Position numbers and translations under genes: made by a program. Below are positions 24,780 to 33,800 of a DNA stretch of 64,000 nucleotides, in pieces (positions within the stretch are counted from its first letter, which is position 1; every line of letters starts with the position of its first letter). The notes below the pieces were generated by a model. It was not told the origin of the DNA, made no database searches, and saw only the letters and a program-made list of their open reading frames with translations. Source of the DNA: Anaerolineales bacterium (GTDB taxonomy: Bacteria > Chloroflexota > Anaerolineae > Anaerolineales > E44-bin32); NCBI GenBank assembly GCA_029210945.1, contig JARGGH010000001.1, positions 1 to 64,000 on the forward strand, in the 5' to 3' direction.

Positions 24780-25690
24780 GCTGTTCTTATCCCATGGCTC
24801 TGGAGGACCTCCCTTGTCTTTCCCGGGAGTTCCCCGAACGCTTCCACAACGGTCACGCCGGCTTCCCGCAGGCGCCGGACTTTGCCTTCATGCGTGCCGC
24901 GATCACCTTCAACGATCGCACCAGCATGACTGAAACGGGTTCCGCTCTTTGCGCCTTTGCCGCCGATGAAGGCGACAATCGGTTTTGTGACCAGCCCACG
25001 CTCGACGAGATCGGCGACCCTTTCTTCCTGCGTCCCGCCGATTTCCCCGAACATGACAATCGCTTTGGTCTCCGGATCGCCTTCAAAGAGCTGGATCACG
25101 TCCGGGTGGGGCAGGCCGACGACTATATCGCCTCCTACATGCACGAGCGTCGTAGCTCCGATGCCCTCTTCAGCCAGATAGTAAGCCATGGAGGAGGTCA
25201 TGCCCCCCGAGCGGGAGCAGATGCCCACGGGGCCTTGTTTGAACCAGGTCTGGGCCGATTCGGCCCGGCCGCCGATCATGCCGACAACTGCTTTTCCCGG
25301 AGAGAGGACACCCAGTGTGTTGGGGCCGACAAAATGTGCGCCGCGATCTTTCGCCGCCTGGGCGATTGCGAGCACGTCGTAGATTGGAACCCGATCGGGG
25401 ATGATGACCAGGAGCTTTATGCCGGCAGCGACGGCTTCAAGCGCGGCATCGCGCACAAATGGCGCCGGGATGAAGAGCACGCTGATATCGATTTCACCGT
25501 GAATTTCCCATGCCTCTTCAACCGTGTCATAGACAGGGATGCCGTCCACCTCGACGCCGCCTTTGCCCGGCGTGACACCGGCGACGACCTGGGTCCCGTA
25601 GCGCGTCATAAGTTGGGTGCGGGCCTGACCTTCACGCCCTGTGATGCCCTGAACGAGAACGCGTTTTGAGCGGTCAATCAAGATCGACAT
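24776..25690 (-). CDS. SucD-like acyl-CoA ligase alpha subunit
   Basis: 304 residues of the succinyl-CoA synthetase alpha family: VQGITGREGQ CoA-binding loop near residue 14, TPGKGG, GPNTLGVLSPG, GICSRSGGMTSS, GDIVVGLPHPD, and the phospho-histidine region FSHAGAIVEG (about 250). With the next gene it would make acyl-CoA from an acid, CoA and ATP. Because a citryl-CoA-lyase-type gene follows with a four-base overlap, citryl-CoA synthetase is a strong alternative to succinyl-CoA synthetase. GAGGAG eight bases upstream supports the start. Confidence 0.85.
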   Translation of the reverse strand: MSILIDRSKRVLVQGITGREGQARTQLMTRYGTQVVAGVTPGKGGVEVDGIPVYDTVEEAWEIHGEIDISVLFIPAPFVRDAALEAVAAGIKLLVIIPDRVPIYDVLAIAQAAKDRGAHFVGPNTLGVLSPGKAVVGMIGGRAESAQTWFKQGPVGICSRSGGMTSSMAYYLAEEGIGATTLVHVGGDIVVGLPHPDVIQLFEGDPETKAIVMFGEIGGTQEERVADLVERGLVTKPIVAFIGGKGAKSGTRFSHAGAIVEGDRGTHEGKVRRLREAGVTVVEAFGELPGKTREVLQSHGIRTA

Positions 25691-25720
25691 AGAATCTCCT
25701 CGAATATTTCCCGCTCATAT

Positions 25721-27244
25721 CTAAAGACCCTCGATCGGAAGCAGGACCGATCCGCCGCGGTTGCCTTCGAAGTAGCACTCGACCTGGCAAGCCAGGCACT
25801 CGATGCAGCCGCCTTTATGGGCTTGCTCCCGCGAGATGTTCAGGACGGGCACGTTCTCTTCCAGCGAAAGGATCTGCGGAATACAGGTATCGAGACAGAT
25901 TTTCGAATCACATCGACGGCACGCGGCATGGTCGAGGGTGACCGTTCCGCCGGTGATGGTGCTGAACTGGTACGGCTCAGCAGCGTCCGGCGGGAAGCGA
26001 CCTGTGGGTCTCTCGGCTGGCGGGCTGTAGGACGAGATCAGGAAATCCAGCCGCTCGGCGCATTTTTCAGGCGAATCGTCTTTTCCATAGGCTTCAACCG
26101 GGGCAGGGATTTCAGCCTGTGCGCGCTCTATAATCGCGATAGCACGCTGCTCGGCGTTGCCGCCCAAGCGCAGGACTGCAGGCACTGTGAGCGGCTCTTC
26201 CATGAAGGCCTTGACGAGACCCCGGGCGCTGTGGAACTGCTCCTGCGATGCGACGCCTGATCCTGAGGCGAAATATCCATCGATGGGGCCCTGATTGAGG
26301 ATGATCCTGGCGGCGCGGTACACTTTTGAGGCTGGGGGATTCCCGGATGTGTCGACGAAATTGGCGAGTTTATAGCCGCGGTTGATCACAGCATCCATGC
26401 TCATCATCGAGCCGCCGCCGCCGGCTCCGTGGAACCCGATCACGCCATCGCCATGCGCGTAGTCATATTCCATCTGGATGAAATAGAACGTTCCCCGGTA
26501 ATCCCCGGCTTCGACTTGCCAGGCGATCCGTTCCAGACGGGTTGGAGGGCGATCGTATTCACGGGCCACCTCAATCCCCAGATCTGGATGGCGGTAAGCG
26601 GCGTTGTCATCGATGGTCATGCGGCAGTCAAGCGCGAGCAGTTTCCCATCCCGCGTGAGTGCAATCGGGTTGATCTCGGCGCTGCGGGCGTCATAAGCAC
26701 TTGCAGATTCGTAGAGCGAAGCAAGGAGGTTCCCGAGGCCTACCAGCAGTTTTCCGTGAATATCCAGTGAACGGACAAGATTGCGCGCCTCGTAGCCTGG
26801 GAGCCCATCCTTCACATTGATGTGCTGGCGAACGATCCGCTCCGGGTGGGAGCGGGCGATCGTTTCGATCCCTGTGCCGCCCATGGAGCTGAAGATGAGC
26901 AATGGTGACTGGGCCTGATCGTCGATAATGACGCCTGCGTAAAACTCGCGTTCGCAATCGACTTGTTCTTCAACCAGGACCTGCTCGACAGGCTGACCAG
27001 CTACCAGCCTCCCAAGGATTTCACTCGCAGCCATCTGGGCGTTTTCAGGATCTGCGGCAAATCTGATGAGATCACGGTCAGCGCGGCCTGTAACCCAGGC
27101 CTGCCCTTTGACCACAACCGGACGGGACAATTCTTGCGCGACCTGGCGCGCTTCCTCAGGCGTACTTGCAAGCGCGCCTTCCGGCGTGCGGATGCCGTGT
27201 TCACGGAGCAGAGTCTTGCCCTGGGCTTCATGCAGTTTGGCCAT
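25721..27244 (-). CDS. SucC-like acyl-CoA ligase beta subunit fused to a ferredoxin domain
   Basis: 507 residues. Residues 1 to about 240 are the ATP-grasp part (EAQGKTLLREHGI, SAEINPIALT, LALDCRMTIDDNA), about 250-400 the CoA-ligase part (GFHGAGGGGSMMS, ASGSGVASQEQF, LRLGGNAEQRA). The last 70 residues add two cysteine clusters, C-x2-C-x4-C-x3-C (442-454) and C-x2-C-x2-C-x3-C (480-490), as in a two-cluster ferredoxin. Ordinary SucC has about 390 residues and no such domain. The fusion suggests a redox link or a structural cluster. Promoter at 27490-27518, with a leader of about 240 bases. Confidence 0.85.
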   Translation of the reverse strand: MAKLHEAQGKTLLREHGIRTPEGALASTPEEARQVAQELSRPVVVKGQAWVTGRADRDLIRFAADPENAQMAASEILGRLVAGQPVEQVLVEEQVDCEREFYAGVIIDDQAQSPLLIFSSMGGTGIETIARSHPERIVRQHINVKDGLPGYEARNLVRSLDIHGKLLVGLGNLLASLYESASAYDARSAEINPIALTRDGKLLALDCRMTIDDNAAYRHPDLGIEVAREYDRPPTRLERIAWQVEAGDYRGTFYFIQMEYDYAHGDGVIGFHGAGGGGSMMSMDAVINRGYKLANFVDTSGNPPASKVYRAARIILNQGPIDGYFASGSGVASQEQFHSARGLVKAFMEEPLTVPAVLRLGGNAEQRAIAIIERAQAEIPAPVEAYGKDDSPEKCAERLDFLISSYSPPAERPTGRFPPDAAEPYQFSTITGGTVTLDHAACRRCDSKICLDTCIPQILSLEENVPVLNISREQAHKGGCIECLACQVECYFEGNRGGSVLLPIEGL

Positions 27245-27489
27245 AACTCAACGTCCGATCTGCGTACTGGGCCTGGTCAAGGCGCCAAGAAAGAGGATCG
27301 AGAAGCGCCATGGGCGGATTCATGATAATGCGGATGATTAAAGTAGGTGTTGCTTTATGCAGGTGTTCAAGAGCTGGGAGGATCTCAATCAGTGGAGGGT
27401 CGGACCGACGGTGCGTGTACGCTGCCAAAGACAACCCCGAAGCGCATGCGGATGCGGCTGGAAAGCCCGCATTCTGTTGAGTGCGTGGG
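27245..27489 (-). other. Long untranslated leader of the ligase operon
   Basis: If the promoter at 27490-27518 is used, about 240 bases precede the first ATG. I see no recognised riboswitch, no strong hairpin and only a weak ribosome-binding site (GAG close to the ATG). Confidence 0.35.
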
Positions 27490-27518
27490 ATTATACAGGT
27501 CGCTTGGGGCTCTGGCAA
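27490..27518 (-). promoter_or_regulatory. Promoter of the citrate/acyl-CoA ligase operon
   Basis: On the minus strand TTGCCA at 27518-27513 and TATAAT at 27495-27490 with a 17-base spacer, a near-consensus promoter. The repeat at 27593-27782 ends about 75 bases upstream of it. Confidence 0.72.
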
Positions 27519-27592
27519 TTTAAATCAGTACTTGAGCCAGGACAGCGTTACCAGGGATCAGGTGTTAATGGTCACCCGGGCGCTTGGCGCCC

Positions 27593-27714
27593 TGGGGTAA
27601 GCCTCCGAACTCCACATGAGAATTCCTGAGACGATCGCGCCCGCGGAGTCCGTAAGCTTTCAGGCGGCTGCGCAGCAGAATGGAGATCGTGCGGCTGATC
27701 GATACGTGCGCATG
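27593..27714 (-). repeat. Interspersed repeat, part B (copy 2)
   Basis: Minus-strand counterpart of 13342-13462, about 79 % identical over 110 bases, one base longer at the far end. It is directly joined to part A in this copy. Relative to the ligase operon it has the same orientation as copy 1 has to the regulator-korAB operon. Confidence 0.78.
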
Positions 27715-27782
27715 TGATCGCGCTGCTGCCACCCAATCTGATGGATCAGATCAGCAGTGACTGGCTGCTTGAATGTGAACCG
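27715..27782 (-). repeat. Interspersed repeat, part A (copy 2)
   Basis: Minus-strand counterpart of 13002-13069, about 53 of 68 bases identical without gaps. The region 27783-27934 beyond it shows no gene and no further similarity that I could follow. Confidence 0.75.
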
Positions 27783-27934
27783 CCCTCGTGCAATGATCTT
27801 CTGGTCATTTCTACATCCACGTGAATCGTATCGAATGTTCATTGACGTTAGGCTTGAAAAACGCTGACACTTGGTACTTGCATGCTGATCTGTTCCTCAC
27901 TACTCTGCAGACAGCAATTCTGGGGTATGGTCTT

Positions 27935-27963
27935 TTGTCTTGGAAGGTGAAATCTTCTAAAAT
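27935..27963 (+). promoter_or_regulatory. Promoter candidate for the kor-hdr-etf operon
   Basis: TTGTCT at 27935-27940 and TAAAAT at 27958-27963 with a 17-base spacer. The predicted start is about 48 bases before the ATG at 28018. Confidence 0.5.
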
Positions 27964-28017
27964 ACGCTGGTTCGCACTACATCGACGAAAAGCGCGCATC
28001 CACGCAAGGGGACCCGA

Positions 28018-28287
28018 ATGCAGGTCTTCGCCCGAATACCGGTCAATCTGGAGCGATTCCAGATCCCGCGCGGCATCGTGTATCTCATCCTGGAACGATG
28101 TAAGGGCTGCAATCTCTGCGTGGAGCTATGTCCCCAACAGATCCTCGAAGTCTCACCTGAGACGAATGAAAAAGGCTACCACTATCCACAGTTGAAGGCG
28201 CAGTCTGATCGCCACTGTGTGAACTGCGAATTCTGCGCCATGGTCTGTCCCGAGTTCGCAATCTACACCGTCGAGGAACCGCAATGA
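28018..28287 (+). CDS. korD: 2-oxoacid:ferredoxin oxidoreductase, delta (ferredoxin) subunit
   Basis: 89 residues with two [4Fe-4S] motifs: CKGCNLCVELCP (about 27-38) and CVNCEFCAMVCP (about 64-75). It is the electron-accepting ferredoxin subunit of the four-part 2-oxoacid oxidoreductase encoded next. AAGGGGA lies upstream of the ATG, and the stop overlaps the alpha-subunit gene by four bases (ATGA). It is the first gene of a continuously coupled series that runs to EtfB. Confidence 0.92.
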   Translation: MQVFARIPVNLERFQIPRGIVYLILERCKGCNLCVELCPQQILEVSPETNEKGYHYPQLKAQSDRHCVNCEFCAMVCPEFAIYTVEEPQ

Positions 28288-29444
28288 GCGAAACTGGCAT
28301 CCTGACCGGTTCGCACTTCATGAACGGCGATCATGCCTGTGCTGAGGGCGCAATTGCAGCTGGATGTCGTCTTTTCGGTGGTTACCCCATCACGCCTTCG
28401 ACCGAGGTCGCTGAACGGCTCGCCCGGCGGCTTCCGCAGGTGGGAGGCGTCTTCATCCAGATGGAGGATGAGATGGCGAGCATCGCCGCGGTGCTGGGAG
28501 CCTCCGCGGCGGGGAGCCGGGCGATGACGGCGACCTCCGGTCCCGGATTCAGCCTGATGATGGAGAATCTGGGATTAGCGATCATGATGGAATTACCGTG
28601 TTTGATCGTGAACATTCAGCGAGGCTCGCCCTCAACCGGCCTTCCAACGCTCCCTGGCCAGTCCGATATCATGCAGGCGCGCTGGGGCTCGCATGGCGAT
28701 TACCGCCTTGCGGCTTACTCCCCATGGTCCCCTCAGGAGATATTCGATCTGACGATCCACGGGTTCAACGTGGCCGATCGCTATCGCATCCCGGTCTTGC
28801 TCATGGCCGACGAGGTGGTCGGGCACATGGTTGAGCGTGTAGTCATCCCGGAGGCCGCTGAGATCCCTTTCTGGGATCGGAAGCGGGCGAATGGAAAAGC
28901 GGGCGAAACGTTTCACCCCTTCGAGCCCGGTGAGGATCTGGTGCCGCCCTTTGCGCACGCTGGAGAGGGTTATCGTGTGCATTTCACGGGTCTAACCCAT
29001 GATACCCGCGGCTATCCGGATATGTCCGCGGAGATGCACCAACAGCTTGTGCGCCGGTTGGTCGATAAGGTCGAGAGAAACTCTGCCAAGCTGGAGATGT
29101 CCGACGATTATGAGGTTGAGGATGCCAACATCCTTGTCCTTTCATACGGCAGCACGGCGCGCTCGGCACGCCGCGCTGTTCGCGAGGCCCGGGAGTTGGG
29201 AATTAAGGCCGGAGCGCTGCGGCTCATCTCTATTTGGCCGTTTCCCGAACAGGCTTTCAACGCCCTGGCGGATCAAATGGATGCCTTTATCGTCGCGGAG
29301 GTGAACCTCGGGCAAATGATCACAGAAGTGGAGCGCAGGGTGAGAACCAGCAAGCCCGTGAGCGGTGTCCATCATGCGGGTGGCGCGATGCTGCCGCCTG
29401 GACCGATCCTTGAGGAGATAAAACGGGTGGCCGGACATGCGTGA
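28284..29444 (+). CDS. korA: 2-oxoacid:ferredoxin oxidoreductase, alpha subunit
   Basis: 386 residues forming the alpha part: GYPITPSTEVAERL (about 34-47), QMEDEMASIAAVLGAS, a TSGPGFSLM stretch, and RGSPSTGLPT. It binds the pyrimidine side of TPP and the 2-oxoacid together with the beta subunit. Unlike the first kor enzyme in the window, gamma is a separate gene. The architecture matches 2-oxoglutarate oxidoreductase; branched-chain 2-oxoacids are an alternative. It overlaps the beta gene by eight bases. Confidence 0.9.
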   Translation: MSETGILTGSHFMNGDHACAEGAIAAGCRLFGGYPITPSTEVAERLARRLPQVGGVFIQMEDEMASIAAVLGASAAGSRAMTATSGPGFSLMMENLGLAIMMELPCLIVNIQRGSPSTGLPTLPGQSDIMQARWGSHGDYRLAAYSPWSPQEIFDLTIHGFNVADRYRIPVLLMADEVVGHMVERVVIPEAAEIPFWDRKRANGKAGETFHPFEPGEDLVPPFAHAGEGYRVHFTGLTHDTRGYPDMSAEMHQQLVRRLVDKVERNSAKLEMSDDYEVEDANILVLSYGSTARSARRAVREARELGIKAGALRLISIWPFPEQAFNALADQMDAFIVAEVNLGQMITEVERRVRTSKPVSGVHHAGGAMLPPGPILEEIKRVAGHA

Positions 29445-30267
29445 TGTAGTCTTTGCAGAAGCCCACCCGCTGGATCGGATTATCAGATCGGACAGGATGC
29501 CGCATATCTGGTGTCCCGGCTGCGGGATCGGGATCGCGATGCGCTGCTACGCGCATGCCATCCTGAACAGCGAGATCGAAGAGCAGAACCAGGTCGTCGT
29601 CTCCGGCATCGGCTGCTCTGGCCGGGTCGCTGGTTATATGAACATTGATTCATACCACACCACTCATGGTCGTGCGATCCCATTCGCGGTTGGGTTGAAA
29701 CTATCCAATCCCGCGCTGAACGTTACCGTGTTCAGCGGCGATGGTGACCTGGCCGCGATCGGCGGGAATCACCTGATCCACGGCGCGCGCCGGAACCTCG
29801 ATTTGACCGTCATCTGCACGAACAACTTCAACTACGGGATGACCGGCGGCCAGTCCGGCCCTACCACGCCGTATAACGCACGCACCACGACCAGCCCGTA
29901 CGGGAGCCCGGAGCTGCCATTCAACCTCGTTGATTTGCTGGCTGCGGCGGGAGCTAACTTCGTATCGCGTTGGACGGTGCTCCACGTACGTCAGGTGATC
30001 GACGATATCCTGTATGCGTTCGGCAAACCAGGATTCTCGTTTATCGAAATCCTCTCGCCTTGCCCGGTGGGTTTTGGAAAATCCAACAACTTTGAGACGG
30101 GCATCGAGGAGATGCGGCTCTACCGTGAGCGATGTGAGATGGGCGAGCACATGCCGCTTTCTGAACTTGGCATCGACCTCCGTGCGGAGCGGCCGATCTA
30201 CATCGGGCGGTTTATCGACCGGAACGCGCCACCATTCAAACCTGTACACCTGGGGCCGGCGGCATGA
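29437..30267 (+). CDS. korB: 2-oxoacid:ferredoxin oxidoreductase, beta subunit
   Basis: 276 residues with the TPP-binding core: WCPGCGIGIAMR (about 25-36, cluster cysteines), GIGCSGRVAGY, GDGDLAAIGGNH (TPP-Mg motif) and NNFNYGMTGGQ, then a third cysteine in LSPCPVGFG. It catalyses the carbanion chemistry with the alpha subunit. GTG/ATG choice: ATG 29437 lies within the end of korA and has no better alternative. The stop overlaps korC (ATGA). Confidence 0.92.
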   Translation: MRDVVFAEAHPLDRIIRSDRMPHIWCPGCGIGIAMRCYAHAILNSEIEEQNQVVVSGIGCSGRVAGYMNIDSYHTTHGRAIPFAVGLKLSNPALNVTVFSGDGDLAAIGGNHLIHGARRNLDLTVICTNNFNYGMTGGQSGPTTPYNARTTTSPYGSPELPFNLVDLLAAAGANFVSRWTVLHVRQVIDDILYAFGKPGFSFIEILSPCPVGFGKSNNFETGIEEMRLYRERCEMGEHMPLSELGIDLRAERPIYIGRFIDRNAPPFKPVHLGPAA

Positions 30268-30803
30268 GAGCAGAGATTCGCATCGCTGGATTTGGTGGCC
30301 AGGGAACTGTGCTGGCAGGCTATCTGCTCGGCAAGGCTTTCTCGCTCTATCAAGGCCTGGAAGCGGTGATGACGCAATCCTACGGTCCTGAGGCGCGTGG
30401 CGGCGCATCCTCCTCAAATATCGTTGTGGCCGACCGTGAGATCGCATTTCCGTTTGTGGAGCGCGCGGATATCTTGATCGCCCTGTCCCAGGAGGCGTAC
30501 TCGAAGTTCAAGGACGAGGTCCAGCCAGAGGCGCTGGTTCTGCTAGACACGAGCCTGGTGACTGCACAGTCAGGGGAAAAGACGCTGGGATTGCCGGCGA
30601 CCGAGATCGCCGAGCAGCTGGGTCACCGCATCGTCGCCAACGTGGTCATGCTCGGCTACCTGTGCGGCAGCTGGGATTGGATCGAGGCGGAGGCGCTCGA
30701 GAAGGCGATCAGGACAACGCTGAAGGCGCATACGGTCGAATTGAATCTGAAGGCATTCCAGCAAGGTCTGGCATACGCTGCTGAGAAGGAGCCGGCTACG
30801 TGA
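30264..30803 (+). CDS. korC: 2-oxoacid:ferredoxin oxidoreductase, gamma subunit
   Basis: 179 residues of the gamma family: RIAGFGGQGTVLAGYLLGKA (about 6-25), SYGPEARGGASSSNIVV, and ANVVMLGYLCG near the C-terminus. It completes the four-subunit oxidoreductase. Its stop overlaps the GTG start of the HdrA-like gene by four bases, so the oxidoreductase and the HdrA protein are translated in a coupled way and probably in matched amounts. Confidence 0.92.
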   Translation: MRAEIRIAGFGGQGTVLAGYLLGKAFSLYQGLEAVMTQSYGPEARGGASSSNIVVADREIAFPFVERADILIALSQEAYSKFKDEVQPEALVLLDTSLVTAQSGEKTLGLPATEIAEQLGHRIVANVVMLGYLCGSWDWIEAEALEKAIRTTLKAHTVELNLKAFQQGLAYAAEKEPAT

Positions 30804-33800
30804 GCGACACGGTCCTTGTCATCGGAGGCGGCATTGCGGGTATCCAGGCTTCCCTCGATCTCGCGGAGGCTGGTTCGCGGGTTCTGCTTGTAGAACGAAA
30901 GCCGAGCATCGGCGGCGTGATGGCAGTGCTTGATAAAAACTTCCCCACGCTGGATTGCTCGATTTGCATCGAAGCCCCGAAGATGTCAGAGGTCGACCTG
31001 CATCCCAACATTGAGACCCTCTCCATGGCCGAGTTGGTTTCGGTCTCCGGGGGTGCGGGACAATTCGATGTCCGCATCCGCAAGCGCGCACGTTACGTGA
31101 CCGATGCCTGCACGCGCTGCGGTGAATGCACCCTGGTATGTCCAATTGTAGTGCCCAATGAGTTTGATTCAGGCATGTCCGCTCGCAAAGCGATCTACAC
31201 GCCGATCCCACAGTCGGTGCCCGGCGCATATTTGATCGACTTGGACGTCTGTTTGAACGACCCGCCAAATTACCTCCCATGCGACCGCTGTGTCAAAGCA
31301 TGCCTGCCCGGCTCGATCGACTTCACGATGCCGCCGTATGAGACAATCGATGCCAGGGTCGGTGCGATCATCGCGGCTGTGGGCTATGACAGCTTCGATC
31401 CTCATGCGATCAAGCAGTTCGGCTATGGGACGCATCCAGACATATTGACCGCCATGGAGTTCGAACGGCTGGTCAACTCAGCTGGCCCGACTAGCGGTGA
31501 GATCGTGTGTCCTTCGGATGGTCGCCATCCTGAAAAATTGCTCTTCGTGCTCTGTGTTGGATCACGCGATCAACATCACTATCGCTACTGTTCGCGCTTC
31601 TGCTGCATGTATTCGCTGAAGCATGCCTATCAGTCGCTCGATCACGGCGTCAAAGATGTCACGGTGATGTACATGGATATGCGTTCATTTGGAAAGGGGT
31701 TCGATGCCTTCCGAGAGCGCACCATTGAGGCCGGAGCCCGGATGATACGCTCGCGCCCTGCGACCATCCGGGCTGATGACAGCCAGCGACTCCTGGTGAG
31801 TTACGAGGATCAAACGATCCCCAAACGTGTCGAGGAATGTTTCGATATGGTTGTCCTCGCCAACGCAGTCGTCCCTCCGCATGGCTTGCCAGAGCTAGCT
31901 CACGTTCTGGGGATTCAGATCGACGAGGATGGTTTTCTGCGCGCTGAGGAAAAGCAGGGAGGCCTGGTTGCGACGACCAGAGAAGGGATCTACGCGGCCG
32001 GATGCGCCAGCGGCCCGAAGGATATTCCTGACAGCGTTGCGGAGGGCAGCGGCGCGGCGGCAATGGCACTGGCCCACATTCAGGAGCGTGGTTGGCCTGA
32101 GCCACCCGAGGTCGAACCGATTACCGATCTGGCGGATCCCAGGGTGGGGGTGTTCGTGTGTCACTGTGGCAGCAACATCGCCGGTGTCGTGGACATCGAA
32201 ACCACGGTAGAGCATGCGCGCGCCCTCCCAGATGTCGTCTACGCCTCCGATCAAATGTTTTCGTGCGCGGGCAATACGCAGGCCGAAATCGAGGAAGCGA
32301 TACGGAGCGAGGGCATCAATCGGGTGGTCATCGCAGCCTGCTCACCGAAGACGCATGAATCGATCTTTCGAGGCGTCCTGGCGCGTGCCGGTCTGAACCC
32401 GTTCCTGCTCGAGATGGCGAATATCCGCAACATGGACAGTTGGGTGCACAAGTTCGACCATCACGGCGCGACCGTGAAAGCGAACGAGATGATCGCGATG
32501 GCGGTTGAAAAGGCGCGCCGGCTCGAGCCGCTTGAAGTCAGCCATCTGCCGGTCGCCCAGCGGGTGCTCGTGGTTGGCGGCGGGATCGCCGGGATGAGCG
32601 CAGCGGAAGCCCTGGCGAGGCAGGGTTTTGAAACGCACCTCGTGGAGCGTGAGGGAAAACTGGGCGGAGCGCTTAACCACCTCGATCACATCGCTCCCGC
32701 TGGCATTGACGCCGCTTCGTTTCTTCGGGCCAAGAGCCGCTTGGTTAAGAAGAGCGGTGTCCGCGTCCACCTGGAATCAGAGATCGAATCGATATCGGGA
32801 TTTGTCGGCAGTTTTGATGCCGTGCTGACGAATGGCGAATCGCTGCAGGTGGGGGCTGTCGTCATGGCGACTGGAGCGGAACATCACCTTCCGTCAGAAT
32901 TTGGCTGTGGAGAGAACCCCGGGGTGATTACCAACCTGGAGCTTGAAGAGAGACTATCTCAAGGTGAGATCGCTGGAGATTCCGTGACGTTTATCTCCTG
33001 CGTAGGGTCGCGGCAGGGCACGGCAGGATGCTCGAGATACTGCTGCACGGCGATGGTTTCACAAGCGCTCAGGTTGAAGGATGCCGGCAAGAAAGTGCGC
33101 GTCATCAGCAAAGACATCCGCACCTATACGCGTCAGGCAGAAGAGCTTTACGAGGCTGCGATGCGCGCCGGAGTGCAGTTCTTTCGATACGATCCGGGGA
33201 GCACGCCTCAAGAGGCGATTGAAATTCGAGACGGGCACGCAATTTTCGAGGATCAATTGCTGAACGAACGAGTTGCAATCCGATCCGATCTAATCGTGCT
33301 GGTCAGCGCGCTCAAGCCGGTCGAAAACCCTGTTGCGGACATGCTTAAGCTGGCTCGCTCTGAAGACGGGTTTCTAATGGAGCTGCACCCAAAGCTGGGA
33401 CCAGCAGAGACCGCCAGTCAGGGCATCTACCTGGCAGGCAGTGCGCAGGGGCCCAAAGACGTGCGCGAATCGATGGCTCAAGCGTTCGCGGCAGCCGGCA
33501 AAGCAGGTGCGCTGCTCGCCCGCGGAACGATCGAGAAAGAGCCGCTCACCGCGCGCGTGGATGAGGAAAAGTGCATCGGCTGCATGCGCTGCGTAAAGGC
33601 CTGTCCGTTTGGCGCAATTGAGCAGACCGGACCGATCAAAGAAGGTAAGGTGCGCATCCTTGAGGCGGCCTGCATGGGCTGTGGAACATGCGCAGCGGAG
33701 TGCAATTTCGAGGCAATTGATATGCCGTACTTCACCAAGGGTCAGATAATGGCGCAGATTGACGCCGCGCTTATGGACCACCCGGAGGAGAAGTGCATCG

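Noticed and set aside
24794-25669. Plus-strand frame of 291 codons opposite the SucD-like gene
   Set aside because: Antisense shadow of a clearly coding gene with the expected codon bias; composition is not protein-like.
27228-27518. Minus-strand frame of 96 codons in the ligase operon leader
   Set aside because: It overlaps the likely promoter, has no ribosome-binding site, and overlaps the real gene start.
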